A stretch of DNA of 64,000 bases from an uncultured Pelagibacteraceae bacterium (GCA_902524285.1 CABZCR010000001.1:17774-81773); one strand, 5' to 3'. Positions 34,792 through 44,319 are shown, counted from the stretch's first letter. The notes: a model not told the origin generated them from the letters alone. Translations and numbers: made by a program.

Positions 34792-35646
34792 TTAGGCTAC
34801 TCTTTTAAGTAATAATGAAATTATTTGAGATAATTTATCTTTGAGTTCTTTTCTATGAACCACTTGATCTATAAACCCATGTTCTAATAGATATTCTGAT
34901 CTTTGGAACCCATCAGGCAGAGTCTCACCTACAGTATTTGAAATTACTCTAGGACCTGCAAAACAAATTAATGCGTTTGGTTCAGCCAATGTAATTGATC
35001 CCAACGATCCAAAAGACGCAGACACACCTCCACTTGTTGGATTTGTATTAACAACTATATATGGCAACTTAGCATCTTTAACCATCTGACAAGCTATTGT
35101 TGTTTTTGGAAGTGATTGAAGAGAATGCTGATTTTCATCCATTCTTGCACCTCCCGAACACGTGAATACAATTAATGGAGTATGATTTGTGACTGAGTGT
35201 TCTGCTGCTTTAATCATTGCCTCTGCAGCTGAAGCTCCCACAGAACCACCCATGAAATGAAAATTTTGAGCAGCAATAGTTACATTGATATTATTAATTT
35301 GCCCGTAACCAATAAGAAAACAGTCATCCATGTCTGTTTTTTGGCGAGCATCATTAAATCGCTCTTTGTAAGTTTTTAATGCTTTAAAATTAAGTGGGTC
35401 AATGAATCCAGAGGGATATTTTATTTCTTCAAATACACCACCATCAAATAGATTTTTAAATCTAATACGAGGATGAATTTGTAAGTGTTCATCACAATTA
35501 GGGCACACAAAAAGAGTTTTTTCTAGATCACTCGAATAGAGCATTGTTTGGCATTGAGAGCATTTAATCCAGGCATTTTCTGCGATATCTAAACTTTTTT
35601 TCTTTCTAGGAAATACTTTTGAAATAGTTCTTGTTAACCAATTCAT
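34792..35646 (-). CDS. accD: Acetyl-CoA carboxylase carboxyltransferase subunit beta
   Basis: 284 residues. Four-Cys zinc ribbon (C29, C32, C48, C51) then the crotonase-like carboxyltransferase core ('MGGSVGASAAEAMIKAAE', 'TCSGGARMDE', 'NPTSGGVSASFGSLGSI'). Forms malonyl-CoA with AccA/AccB/AccC, which are not in this window. Overlaps trpA by 4 nt. Confidence 0.95.
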   Translation of the reverse strand: MNWLTRTISKVFPRKKKSLDIAENAWIKCSQCQTMLYSSDLEKTLFVCPNCDEHLQIHPRIRFKNLFDGGVFEEIKYPSGFIDPLNFKALKTYKERFNDARQKTDMDDCFLIGYGQINNINVTIAAQNFHFMGGSVGASAAEAMIKAAEHSVTNHTPLIVFTCSGGARMDENQHSLQSLPKTTIACQMVKDAKLPYIVVNTNPTSGGVSASFGSLGSITLAEPNALICFAGPRVISNTVGETLPDGFQRSEYLLEHGFIDQVVHRKELKDKLSQIISLLLKRVA

Positions 35647-36449
35647 GAGCTTAGCTTTTGTTTTAAATCACTTACCATATTGCCTACATTTGTGGCAGGA
35701 TTAAGTTCTTTATCAATTGACCTTGTTATTTCTCTGCATAATGCTGATCCTACAACGCATGCATCAGTATCCTTAAAATCATATATTGTATCTGCTGTAA
35801 TTCCAAAACCAATTATACATTTTTTATCGGGAGATATCTTTTTAATTAAACTAAATCTTTTCTTAATTTCGTCTGAACTTACTTTTAATTTTTGACCTGT
35901 AGTTGAAAGCATTGAAATATAGTAAACAACCTCATGAGCATCATTTAATATACTTTTTAGTCGGTCTTCATTTGTAGTTGGGCAAAGCAATTGTATGAAT
36001 ACAATACTATTTTCTTTACATTTTTTTGCAAAATCAAGATTAAGTGGCCAGGGCCAATCAACACATATTATGCCTGAAACTTTACTACTTATGCATCTCT
36101 TTAGGAACTCATCTTCCCCGTAAGCCATAATTTTATTCTGGTATGTCATTATGATTACTTCTGTCTCGTAATCTTTTTTGAACTCTTCAATAATTTCAAA
36201 AATGTCATTGGTTTTAATCCCATTAGATAGCGCTCTGTAAGTACTGTCTTGAATTGCACCACCGTCACCAATGTTTGCTCCGTGTCCAAGTCCACATTCA
36301 ATAATATCAACACCTGCATCTGCAATTGATCTAAATATATCTAGAGAAGTTTTTTTATCTGGGTCTCCTCCAACTGTATAAGTTAATAGCGCAGCTCTAT
36401 TATTTTCTTTTGCTCGTTCAAAAGATTTAATTAATGTAGACGATGTCAT
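35643..36449 (-). CDS. trpA: Tryptophan synthase alpha chain, divergent
   Basis: 268 residues, TIM barrel. The catalytic acids are kept (E51 and D62, equal to Glu49 and Asp60 of the Salmonella enzyme), but the intervening family motif 'PFSDPLAD' reads 'GHGANIGD', so the interface Asp56 is Ala here. The phosphate-binding loops near 'GFGI' and 'VVGSALC' are recognisable. Cleaves indole-3-glycerol phosphate in the family. Overlaps trpB and accD by 4 nt each. Confidence 0.85.
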   Translation of the reverse strand: MTSSTLIKSFERAKENNRAALLTYTVGGDPDKKTSLDIFRSIADAGVDIIECGLGHGANIGDGGAIQDSTYRALSNGIKTNDIFEIIEEFKKDYETEVIIMTYQNKIMAYGEDEFLKRCISSKVSGIICVDWPWPLNLDFAKKCKENSIVFIQLLCPTTNEDRLKSILNDAHEVVYYISMLSTTGQKLKVSSDEIKKRFSLIKKISPDKKCIIGFGITADTIYDFKDTDACVVGSALCREITRSIDKELNPATNVGNMVSDLKQKLSS

Positions 36450-37675
36450 ATTTTGTAACCAAGTCTCTCAGCGATAATTTTAGAGTCTTTTGCAGAGTCT
36501 CCGCACGAATCTACAACAATAATTGTATCTTTACTTAATTTAGGTGCAATTTTGATTGCTTCTGCGAATGCATGTGAAGGTTCAAGTGAGGGACTCACAA
36601 ATCCCTCATTTTTACTGACTAATTGAAAAGCTTCTATGGCTTCTTCGTCACTTGCAGAAGTGTATCTTGCTCTTCCAGTTTCTTTTAGAAAACAATGAAG
36701 CGGACTTACACCCGGATAATCAAGTCCAGCACTTATTGAATCTGTCTCTTCAATTTCTCCCTGATCGTCTTGAATGACATATTGAGTTGCTCCATGAAGA
36801 ACCCCAATAGGTGAGTCATTTGTCAAGGGTGCAGCATGTTTTGAGGACCCCTCTGGCCCACCAGCTTCTACTCCTATGAGTTCAACATTATCATAGTCAA
36901 TCCACTCATTCCAAAATCCTGCAGCTGACGATCCTCCACCAACGCAATTAATTAATTTCATATCTTTTGGAACTTCACCAAATTCATCCATTACTTGTTT
37001 TTTCATTTCTCTGGATATTTGAGCGGTTGACCAAGCACATATTTTGACAAAAATAGTAGGGCCAACAGTGCTTCCAACACACATATGCGCTTCTTCATTC
37101 TCACTTGTCCACCATCTCATGCATTCTGATACAGCATCCACTAAAGTTTGTGAACCAGAGTTTACAGGAACAACTTCAGCGCCATAACTTCGCATAGAAA
37201 ATACATTTATAGATTGTCTTTCAACATCCTTTGCGCCCATGAATATTTTGCATTTTAAATTAAATTTTGCTGCCGCCATACTGAGCATCTTTCCTGCATA
37301 TCCGGCACCAGTGTCACCCCCTATATAAGTTTTGCCTAATCGCTTACATATTAAGCTGTGAACGACTGCATTATAAGCTTTGTGCGCTCCACCTGTTGCT
37401 TTAGAAACTAGTTTGCAATAAATTTGAGCTCCACCAAGATGCTTCGTAAGGTTCTCTAATTTTATAAATGGCGTTGGCGCTCCAACAAAATTTTTAAAAT
37501 AATAATCTCTCTCAGCGATAAATGTTTCATCATTTCTTAATTTTTCAAATTTACGAGTTAATTCTTCAATTGGATAATTGAGACTTTCAGCAATTTGGTT
37601 TCCACCAAATTTACCGCCCCAATATCCATTTTCGTCATGTTGGTCAATGAGAGGAATTCCTTTTTCTAGTTTCAT
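36446..37675 (-). CDS. trpB: Tryptophan synthase beta chain, divergent
   Basis: 409 residues. PLP Lys99 in 'GGAHKAYN', phosphate loop 'GGGSSAAG' and 'ISAGLDYPGVSP' identify the family. Several normally invariant positions differ: the indole-activating Glu109 is Asp121 ('GGDTGAGYAG' for 'AETGAGQHG'), Lys167 of the alpha contact is Val179, 'GPHPYP' is 'GPTIFV', and 'SGRGDKD' is 'SCGDSAKD'. It lies in the standard trpF-trpB-trpA order, so it is probably the genome's tryptophan synthase, but a modified or different beta-replacement activity is possible. Confidence 0.85.
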   Translation of the reverse strand: MKLEKGIPLIDQHDENGYWGGKFGGNQIAESLNYPIEELTRKFEKLRNDETFIAERDYYFKNFVGAPTPFIKLENLTKHLGGAQIYCKLVSKATGGAHKAYNAVVHSLICKRLGKTYIGGDTGAGYAGKMLSMAAAKFNLKCKIFMGAKDVERQSINVFSMRSYGAEVVPVNSGSQTLVDAVSECMRWWTSENEEAHMCVGSTVGPTIFVKICAWSTAQISREMKKQVMDEFGEVPKDMKLINCVGGGSSAAGFWNEWIDYDNVELIGVEAGGPEGSSKHAAPLTNDSPIGVLHGATQYVIQDDQGEIEETDSISAGLDYPGVSPLHCFLKETGRARYTSASDEEAIEAFQLVSKNEGFVSPSLEPSHAFAEAIKIAPKLSKDTIIVVDSCGDSAKDSKIIAERLGYKI

Positions 37676-38313
37676 TTTACAGCTTTGTTTGCCTTTGATA
37701 TGAATTCAGATATTAATTTTTCATCTTTTATACCCTCTGAATTCTCAACACCAGAGCTAACATCAAAATATTCAGTTTTTTTTAAATTTAATGCTTCTGA
37801 TATATTATTAGTGTTGAGGCCCCCTGATAGAAAAAATGACTTATTTGGGCAAAAATTTTTGATAATCTTCCAATCAAATGTCTGGCCAGTCCCTCCAGGC
37901 ATATCTTTCTTTTTTTTTGAGTCTAATAGAATATGGTCGATGAAAGGACAATATTCTTTTATTTTATCTAAATCAGACTCTTTCGATATGCTAAATGATT
38001 TTATTATTTTAAGATTATAAGCTTCATTGATTTTTCTTACTTCATTTAAACTTTCATTTCCGTGCAATTGAATATGCGTAAACTTCATTTTTGAGTAGGT
38101 CTTTAAATCAATAGGAGTTGGGTTTACAGTTACTGCAACTGTGTTCACTTTGCCATTTATTTGATCTAAAATTTCTGCGCATTTACCGATTGATATGTTT
38201 CTGCTTGAATTTTCAAAAAAAATAAAGCCCAAAAAAGATGCACCACAATTGATTGCATGTTTAGCAATTTTAATATCTTTTACTCCACAAATTTTAATGT
38301 ACGCTTTAGTCAC
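37672..38313 (-). CDS. trpF: Phosphoribosylanthranilate isomerase
   Basis: 213 residues. 'IKICGVKD' (catalytic Cys), 'VGV/VAVTVNP'-like strand, 'IQLHGNE', 'DHILLDSKKKKDMPGGTGQTFDW' (catalytic Asp and GGTG-phosphate loop) and 'FLSGGLNTNNI' are all canonical, in contrast to the divergent TrpA/TrpB downstream. Overlaps pyrF and trpB by 4 nt each. Confidence 0.93.
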   Translation of the reverse strand: MTKAYIKICGVKDIKIAKHAINCGASFLGFIFFENSSRNISIGKCAEILDQINGKVNTVAVTVNPTPIDLKTYSKMKFTHIQLHGNESLNEVRKINEAYNLKIIKSFSISKESDLDKIKEYCPFIDHILLDSKKKKDMPGGTGQTFDWKIIKNFCPNKSFFLSGGLNTNNISEALNLKKTEYFDVSSGVENSEGIKDEKLISEFISKANKAVK

Positions 38314-39002
38314 TTTATGCTTTGATGAAAATTTTCAGCAGCTTTTCCAGGTGAGTCAGCTGAAGTTATTGGTCTTCCCACAACTATGACATCCGCACCA
38401 AAATCAATTGCTTTTTTAGCTGAAAGAGTTCTCTTTTGATCATTATTATTATCTGTTTGATTTCTTATTCCAGGCACAATAACTTTTAATTTAGATCCGA
38501 ATGTTTCTTTGACTTTTTTTATCTCCATCGGGCTACAAACAATACCATCCATTCCACAATCAAATGCCAGCGCAGATAGATTATCTACATTATTATCAAC
38601 TGTACCGCTCATACCAATTTCACTGATTGAGTCATCATCAAAACTTGTTAGCATTGTGACCCCAATTAAATTTGTATTACTATTTAATTCTTTTTTTAAT
38701 TCGACACATTCTTTTAACATACGGGAACCCCCCGAAACGTGAAGTGTTGTATATGTAGGGCTGTAAGAGAGAATATTTTGAAGTGATTTTTTTACTGTAT
38801 TTGGTATGTCGTATAGTTTGAAATCTAGAAATAATGGAAGTTCATATTTTGAAATTTTTCCAATACCATCCAATCCGCATGAGGTAAAAAATTCTAGACC
38901 TAATTTGATGCCTCCTATATGAGGGTGAATTTCGTCAATAATTCTGATGGCAACATCAATACTATTTGTATCAATTGCACAATAGATTGGATTTTTAGTC
39001 AA
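38310..39002 (-). CDS. pyrF: Orotidine 5'-phosphate decarboxylase
   Basis: 230 residues, TIM barrel. 'FLDFKLYDIPNTV' holds the D-K-x2-D catalytic network; 'VPGIRNQTDNNNDQKRTLSAKKAIDFGADVIVVGRPIT' is the phosphate-binding end. Makes UMP. Sits between ihfB and trpF, a common alphaproteobacterial arrangement. Confidence 0.94.
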   Translation of the reverse strand: MTKNPIYCAIDTNSIDVAIRIIDEIHPHIGGIKLGLEFFTSCGLDGIGKISKYELPLFLDFKLYDIPNTVKKSLQNILSYSPTYTTLHVSGGSRMLKECVELKKELNSNTNLIGVTMLTSFDDDSISEIGMSGTVDNNVDNLSALAFDCGMDGIVCSPMEIKKVKETFGSKLKVIVPGIRNQTDNNNDQKRTLSAKKAIDFGADVIVVGRPITSADSPGKAAENFHQSIK

Positions 39003-39024
39003 AATTTATGTTTATAAAATTATT

Positions 39025-39333
39025 CTAACCTTCGTCAGAGCTATTTTCTTGTTTATTTAATTTTAATCTTAATTCTTTTCCCGTTTTGAAGCGAGGAATG
39101 AACTTCTCTTCAACATTGACGGATTCACCTGTTCGGGGATTTCTGCCCGTACGCTGTTTTCTATGCTGAACTGAAAATGCACCGAAACCGCGTAATTCAA
39201 CTCTCTTACCATCTGCTAGAGACTGAGTTATTTCATTAAAAATTGTGTTTACAATCCTCTCAACATCACGAACGAAGAGGTGCGGATTGGCTTCTGTAAT
39301 ATTTTGAATAAGCTTTGACTTTATTAAACTCAT
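39025..39333 (-). CDS. ihfB: Integration host factor beta subunit
   Basis: 102 residues, HU/IHF fold. '[48 protein letters not shown]' includes the DNA-intercalating proline arm. Located after rpsA as in most proteobacteria. A TATAAT lies 7 nt before the ATG, suggesting its own leaderless transcript within the long operon. Confidence 0.93.
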   Translation of the reverse strand: MSLIKSKLIQNITEANPHLFVRDVERIVNTIFNEITQSLADGKRVELRGFGAFSVQHRKQRTGRNPRTGESVNVEEKFIPRFKTGKELRLKLNKQENSSDEG

Positions 39334-39340
39334 ATATCTA

Positions 39341-39368
39341 ATTATATGACATTAAATTTTATTGTAAA
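39341..39368 (-). promoter_or_regulatory. Promoter of ihfB
   Basis: Minus strand: -35-like TTTACA (39363-39368), 16-nt spacer, -10 TATAAT (39341-39346), ending 7 nt before the ATG at 39333. Predicts a leaderless mRNA and permits ihfB expression separate from rpsA. Confidence 0.55.
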
Positions 39369-39387
39369 TGATTGATTGTAAAGAATA

Positions 39388-41085
39388 TTATTCTTCTTTT
39401 TTGTCTCTGCCCAATGCTTTGCCTAGTATTGCTCCAAGTGAAGCTCCCGAGTCTTTTGAGCCGTACTTTTCCATAGCTTCTTTTTCAATTTCTTCTTCCA
39501 TAACCCGTATTGATAAATTTATTTTATAATTAGCTAAGTCAATATTTGTGATTGATGCATCTAGCTTATCATTCTTTGCCCATCTATCAGGTCTTGCGTC
39601 AGATTTTCTCAAAGCTAGTTCTGATTTCTTTATCAAAGTTATTGGCCCCTTATCGCCAACTCTAACTTTAACCCCATAATCACCTGTTTCAATAACACTA
39701 CAAGTTACAATTTCTCCTTTGACTTTTTCTTTTATTTCATCATATGGATTTCCATCAACTTCTCTTATTGAAAGGGCAATTCTTTCATTATCATGCGATA
39801 TTATTTTTACTTTAACTTGATCACCAATCTTATATTTTTTAACTTCTTCTTTCGGATCGTTTTCCCAAGACAAATCTTTGCTAAAAATCGCTCCATCTAT
39901 TTCACCATCTAAATTACAAAAAAGTATTCCATCGTTAATATTTGAAATTGAAGTATCTAATATCTTACCGATTGGGTTCTCTTCACTAAATTTCTGCCAT
40001 GGATTAGGTATTAGTTGTTTTATACCTAGACTCAATCTTCTTTTTTCGTGGTCTATTTCCAATATCTGGCAATCAACTGACTGAGACCTTGCGTATAAAT
40101 TTCCGGGCTTAGAATTTTGCTTAGAACTCCATGTAAGCATGTCTTTATGACAAAGTCCCTCAACTCCATTTTCTATTTCAATAAAAATACCATAGTCCGT
40201 AACATTGGTAACAACCCCTGTTACTTTATCGTTCACATTAAAATTATCTTTCACATTATTCCATGGGTCATCCTCAAGCTGTTTCATTCCGACAGACACA
40301 CGGTTTTTTTCGGGGTCAACTTTTATAATTTTAACTTTAACTTTTTGATCTATTTTTAATACCTCCGAAGGATGTCCAATTCTTTTATATGTAATATCAC
40401 TACTATGTAGTAGTGAGTCATAACTTCCTAAGTCTACAAAAGCACCATAATCTGTAATTGCTTTTATCTTTCCATCAACTACATCACCAAGTTTAAGCTG
40501 CAAAAATCTTTCTTCTCTAACTTCTTTATGCATTTCTTCAAGTACAGCCCTTCGACTTACAACAATGTTGTTTCTTTTAAGGTCCATTTTTAATATTTTA
40601 AATTTTTGAGGTACATCAATAAGGTGACTTACGTCTCTCACTGGCCTAGTATCTATTTGGCTACCTGGTAGAAATGCTGTGACACCTATTTCACACGATA
40701 ATCCACCTTTGACTTTACCGGTAATCACGCCTTCAATAAGTTCTCCAGCTTCGAAAGACTTTTCGATTTCACCCCAGATTTCTTTTGATTTTGCTTTTGA
40801 TCTCGAAAGAATACATTCACCATTATGATTTTCTATTTTATCTAAGAAGACGTCGATCGTATCTCCTATTTCTAATTCTTTTTGATCTTTTTGAAACACA
40901 AATTCTCTTTTCGAAATTCTTCCTTCAACCTTTGCACCAATGTCGACAATGACTGCATCGTTTTCTATTTCTGCAATTTTACCCTTGATAATTGTGCCTT
41001 CTTTTAATTTGCTGCTATTTATGGATTCTGCTAGTAGTGTGTCAAATTCACTAGTGTTATTTTCGTTTATGGACTCTGATGTCAT
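39388..41085 (-). CDS. rpsA: 30S ribosomal protein S1
   Basis: 565 residues with six S1 (OB-fold) repeats; repeats 3-6 show 'VVDGKIKAITDYGAFVDLG', 'VTGVVTNVTDYGIFIEIE', 'ILDTSISNINDGILFCNLD' and 'VTCSVIETGDYGVKVRVG'. Binds mRNA to the 30S subunit, which matters for leadered messages. Short acidic/basic tail. Overlaps cmk by 4 nt. Confidence 0.95.
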   Translation of the reverse strand: MTSESINENNTSEFDTLLAESINSSKLKEGTIIKGKIAEIENDAVIVDIGAKVEGRISKREFVFQKDQKELEIGDTIDVFLDKIENHNGECILSRSKAKSKEIWGEIEKSFEAGELIEGVITGKVKGGLSCEIGVTAFLPGSQIDTRPVRDVSHLIDVPQKFKILKMDLKRNNIVVSRRAVLEEMHKEVREERFLQLKLGDVVDGKIKAITDYGAFVDLGSYDSLLHSSDITYKRIGHPSEVLKIDQKVKVKIIKVDPEKNRVSVGMKQLEDDPWNNVKDNFNVNDKVTGVVTNVTDYGIFIEIENGVEGLCHKDMLTWSSKQNSKPGNLYARSQSVDCQILEIDHEKRRLSLGIKQLIPNPWQKFSEENPIGKILDTSISNINDGILFCNLDGEIDGAIFSKDLSWENDPKEEVKKYKIGDQVKVKIISHDNERIALSIREVDGNPYDEIKEKVKGEIVTCSVIETGDYGVKVRVGDKGPITLIKKSELALRKSDARPDRWAKNDKLDASITNIDLANYKINLSIRVMEEEIEKEAMEKYGSKDSGASLGAILGKALGRDKKEE

Positions 41086-41723
41086 ATATTCTTCTGATTT
41101 AATACTTTCTTTACGGCGTTAAAAGCCTGTTCTATATCAAGATAACTTGTATCTAGCAATACCGAATTTGCTGCAGGTCTCAAAGGAGCAATTTTTCTGC
41201 CTAAATCTTTACTATCACGGGCAATAATCCCATCATATATTTGTTTAAGGCCTACTTTTTTGCCATTTTGAGTAACTTGTTCGTATCTTCTCTTAGCTCT
41301 TATTAAAGGATCTGCCCATAAGAATACTTTAAATTTTGCTTCTGGAAAAATTTCTGTTCCTATATCCCGCCCTTCAACAATTGCATATTTTTTTCTACTA
41401 GCATATTTTTTTGGAAATTCCCTTTGATAGACTCTTAGTTGATCCCTAAGGTATTTTTTTGCAGATATTTTTGATGCGATTTTATCTATATCACTGGAAA
41501 ATAAATTTATATTATTAATGTTAGAATTTTTTAGCGATTTAGCACATTGAATTATTTTATCTCTATCATTGATATTAATTTTTTTGTTCTTAATTTCTAG
41601 TGCAACTGCACGATAAAGTCTCCCACTTTGGAGTAGGGGTGAGTCATAAAAAACTGATAATTTTTTTGCAAGTGTTGACTTTCCCACAGATGCAGGACCA
41701 TCAATTGCTATAATTTCATGCAT
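41082..41723 (-). CDS. cmk: Cytidylate kinase
   Basis: 213 residues. P-loop 'IDGPASVGKST', 'GRLYRAVAL', 'VEGRDIGTEIFPEAKFKVFLWAD' and 'RDSKDLGRKIAPLRPA' are diagnostic. Phosphorylates CMP/dCMP. Overlaps aroA by 8 nt and rpsA by 4 nt. Confidence 0.94.
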   Translation of the reverse strand: MHEIIAIDGPASVGKSTLAKKLSVFYDSPLLQSGRLYRAVALEIKNKKININDRDKIIQCAKSLKNSNINNINLFSSDIDKIASKISAKKYLRDQLRVYQREFPKKYASRKKYAIVEGRDIGTEIFPEAKFKVFLWADPLIRAKRRYEQVTQNGKKVGLKQIYDGIIARDSKDLGRKIAPLRPAANSVLLDTSYLDIEQAFNAVKKVLNQKNI

Positions 41724-43011
41724 TACTTTTTTTGAGTAAAAATTTTAAATGTTTTTTAAAGTCAGGATAGCTAATTGCAATACATTTTTGATTGTCAATT
41801 TTTAGTTTATTTTGACAAAGAATATTTAATATAGAAAACGACATCGCAATTCTATGATCATCAAACGATTTTATTTTTATACTTTTTTCCAATTCTAATT
41901 TTTTACCATTAATTGATAAATTATTATTTTTTTCATGAACATCAATACCAAGGTTTTTAAAGTTATAGATAATACTCCTAATTCTATCACTCTCCTTGTA
42001 CCTTAATTCATTTAGACCTTTCATTACTGTTTTACCTTTCGCTTGAGAGGCCGCTATAGACAAAATTGGATATTCATCGATTAAAAATGCTGAGGACGAT
42101 GATGGTATTTTTATCCCTTTTAATTTACTATATTCTGCAGTTATATTTCCAACTTCTTCACCGCAAATTTTTTTTGTCTTTTTAATTTTTATCTTTCCTC
42201 CCATTTTTTTTAATATTTTCAAAAAAGCAATTCTCGATGGATTAAGCATAATGTTTTTTAGGATAATTTTTGAATTGGGAGTAATTAACGCCCCTACAAC
42301 AAAAAAAGATGCGCTTGACGGGTCTCCAGCAACTTCAATATTTTTCGATTTTATTTCAATAGGTCCATTTAATTCAATTTCATTTCTAATATTATTTATT
42401 TTTTTTATATTTACTTTAACACCTAAAAATTTCAAAAGTCTCTCAGTGTGATCCCTTGTAAGAACATTTTCAATAATTCTTGTTTTTCCATGAATATTTA
42501 ATGCTGCGAGTATAAGCGCTGATTTGACTTGTGCAGATGCTTTTTGAATTTTATGTGTCATAGGTAGCAATTGATCAGTCCCGGATATCATCAATGGTAA
42601 ATAGTCTTTGTTTGTGAGCTGGACGTTAGCTCCAATTTTTTCTAGATGTAATGTCACTCTTGACATAGATCGTTTACTAAGAGAGTTATCACCTACAAAA
42701 GTGCAGTTTATTGGATTAGATGATACAGCTCCTATCATAAGACGAGCAGTCGTACCGCTATTACCACAATTAAGAGCTCTATCAGGCTCAATGAAACCAT
42801 TTGTACCATTACCAAAAACAATCCATTCTTTTTTATTTTTTATAATTTTTATTCCAAGATTTTGTAAAATATTTAATGTTCTAATAACATCATCTGATTC
42901 TAATAAGTTAGATATTCTAGTCTTACCAATAGACATTGCTGACAATATCAAAGCTCTATGAGATATAGATTTGTCTCCTGAAATTAATAATGACCCTTTT
43001 AATTTAAACAC
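41716..43011 (-). CDS. aroA: 3-phosphoshikimate 1-carboxyvinyltransferase (EPSP synthase)
   Basis: 431 residues from a GTG start. 'GDKSISHRALILSA' (shikimate and PEP Lys/Arg), 'NCGNSGTTARLMIG', 'QVKSALILAAL', 'DEYPILSIAAS', 'RYKESDRI' and 'FDDHRIAMSF' mark both domains. Sixth step of the shikimate pathway, fitting the trp genes in the same operon. First gene of the minus-strand block. Confidence 0.94.
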   Translation of the reverse strand: MFKLKGSLLISGDKSISHRALILSAMSIGKTRISNLLESDDVIRTLNILQNLGIKIIKNKKEWIVFGNGTNGFIEPDRALNCGNSGTTARLMIGAVSSNPINCTFVGDNSLSKRSMSRVTLHLEKIGANVQLTNKDYLPLMISGTDQLLPMTHKIQKASAQVKSALILAALNIHGKTRIIENVLTRDHTERLLKFLGVKVNIKKINNIRNEIELNGPIEIKSKNIEVAGDPSSASFFVVGALITPNSKIILKNIMLNPSRIAFLKILKKMGGKIKIKKTKKICGEEVGNITAEYSKLKGIKIPSSSSAFLIDEYPILSIAASQAKGKTVMKGLNELRYKESDRIRSIIYNFKNLGIDVHEKNNNLSINGKKLELEKSIKIKSFDDHRIAMSFSILNILCQNKLKIDNQKCIAISYPDFKKHLKFLLKKSNA

Positions 43012-43109
43012 TTTTTATATTGTCAATTTATATTGTTAGTTTAAAGTTATATATAATTTATTTTTGAGTTATATCATAATTTTATACCATAAATATTAAA
43101 GGACAAGTT

Positions 43110-43478
43110 ATGCCAAAAGTTGAGTGGGGGAAAAAAGTAGTTTGTTTAAATTGTGAAACTAAATTTTATGATTTGAATAGAAAACCAGCTGTTTGTCCAA
43201 ATTGTGGAACTGAATATACTGATCCAACCTTAGATAACATTGTCACAAACACAAAACAGGTTTTCACTGACAATGTAGATACTGTTACTGATGATAATTT
43301 AGTTGGAAGTGACGCAGCGGAGTCAATAGCTGAGGTAGAGGATTTAGAAATTGAAGACTCTATTGATGATGAAACAATTAGCTTAGAAGACACTGAAAAT
43401 GAAGTTCAAGTTATTTCTGATGAAGTAGATGAGTTAGATATTAATGAAAATAATCCTGAGGATTTAAGGGAGGATTAG
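43110..43478 (+). CDS. TIGR02300 (FYDLN acid) family protein
   Basis: 122 residues: an N-terminal zinc-ribbon-like part 'CLNCETKFYDLNRKPAVCPNCG' and a long acidic tail. The FYDLN motif names this alphaproteobacterial family, whose function is unknown. AAAGGA precedes the ATG. Followed 4 nt later by tRNA-Ala, the usual neighbour, which supports the alphaproteobacterial assignment. The 98-bp gap upstream shared with aroA shows no other feature. Confidence 0.9.
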   Translation: MPKVEWGKKVVCLNCETKFYDLNRKPAVCPNCGTEYTDPTLDNIVTNTKQVFTDNVDTVTDDNLVGSDAAESIAEVEDLEIEDSIDDETISLEDTENEVQVISDEVDELDINENNPEDLRED

Positions 43479-43482
43479 CTTT

Positions 43483-43560
43483 GGGGCTATAGCTCATCAG
43501 GGAGAGCGCGTCGCTGGCAGTGACGAGGTGGTCTCGGTTCAAGTCCGACTAGCTCCACCA
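43483..43560 (+). tRNA. tRNA-Ala (anticodon GGC), CCA encoded
   Basis: Acceptor GGGGCTA/TAGCTCC (one G-T), D-arm GCTC/GAGC, anticodon stem CGTCG/TGACG with loop CTGGCAG (anticodon GGC), T-loop TTCAAGT, ACCA end encoded. The variable region appears to have 7 nt (AGGTGGT) rather than 5, and the outermost T-stem pair is C-C, giving 78 nt in total. Still looks functional. Confidence 0.92.
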
Positions 43561-44313
43561 TTAAAACTTAAATGAGTCTCCTAAATAAAACTTTCTCGCA
43601 TCCTTATTACCTAAAATAATGTCACTATTACCCTGAGCAATAATCTCCCCAGAGTGCATCACATAGGAATAATCGCAAATATCTAAAACTTCTCTAACAT
43701 TATGATCAGTAATTAATACGCCTATATTTTTATTCATTAATTGTTTTATGAGAGATTTGATATCGTCAATACCAATTGGATCGACCCCAGCAGTTGGTTC
43801 ATCCATCAAAATAATACTTGGATTAGAACAGAGGCATCTGGCAATTTCAGTTCTCCTTCTTTCACCCCCGCTAAGCATGTGAGGCATTGCTCTTCTTAGA
43901 TGCGTAAGGGAGAATTCTGTTAGCAGATCTTCTAAAATATTTTGTTTTTGATCTTTTGGATACTTTTGCAGTTCTAATATTGATAACAAATTATCTTCAA
44001 CTGACATACCCCTAAAGATGGAAGGTTGTTGGGGCAAAAAACCTATACCTAATTGGGCTCTTTTATACATAGGTAGTACTGTAAGGTTTATATCATCTAA
44101 TAGTATTTCTCCACCGTCACATTTTATTAAGCCCATAATCATATAAAAAGTAGTCGTTTTACCTGCACCATTAGGTCCTAACAAGCCAACAGTTTTACCT
44201 CTTTGAAGATTTAAACTTACATCTCTTACAATTTGTTTTCGTGAAAGAGATTTTCTTAATTTTTTTATTTCTAATCCATTTTTCAAGGAAACTAGTTTGG
44301 GTTTTAATGACAT
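43561..44313 (-). CDS. lptB: LPS export ABC transporter ATP-binding protein
   Basis: 250 residues. Walker A 'GPNGAGKTT', Q-loop 'LPQQPSIF', signature 'LSGGERRRTEIARCL', Walker B 'IILMDEPTAGVDP' and H-loop 'ITDHNVREVL'. Powers LPS extraction from the inner membrane with LptF/LptG (not in window). Ends right at the tRNA-Ala gene. Confidence 0.94.
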   Translation of the reverse strand: MSLKPKLVSLKNGLEIKKLRKSLSRKQIVRDVSLNLQRGKTVGLLGPNGAGKTTTFYMIMGLIKCDGGEILLDDINLTVLPMYKRAQLGIGFLPQQPSIFRGMSVEDNLLSILELQKYPKDQKQNILEDLLTEFSLTHLRRAMPHMLSGGERRRTEIARCLCSNPSIILMDEPTAGVDPIGIDDIKSLIKQLMNKNIGVLITDHNVREVLDICDYSYVMHSGEIIAQGNSDIILGNKDARKFYLGDSFKF

Positions 44314-44319
44314 ATAGTA

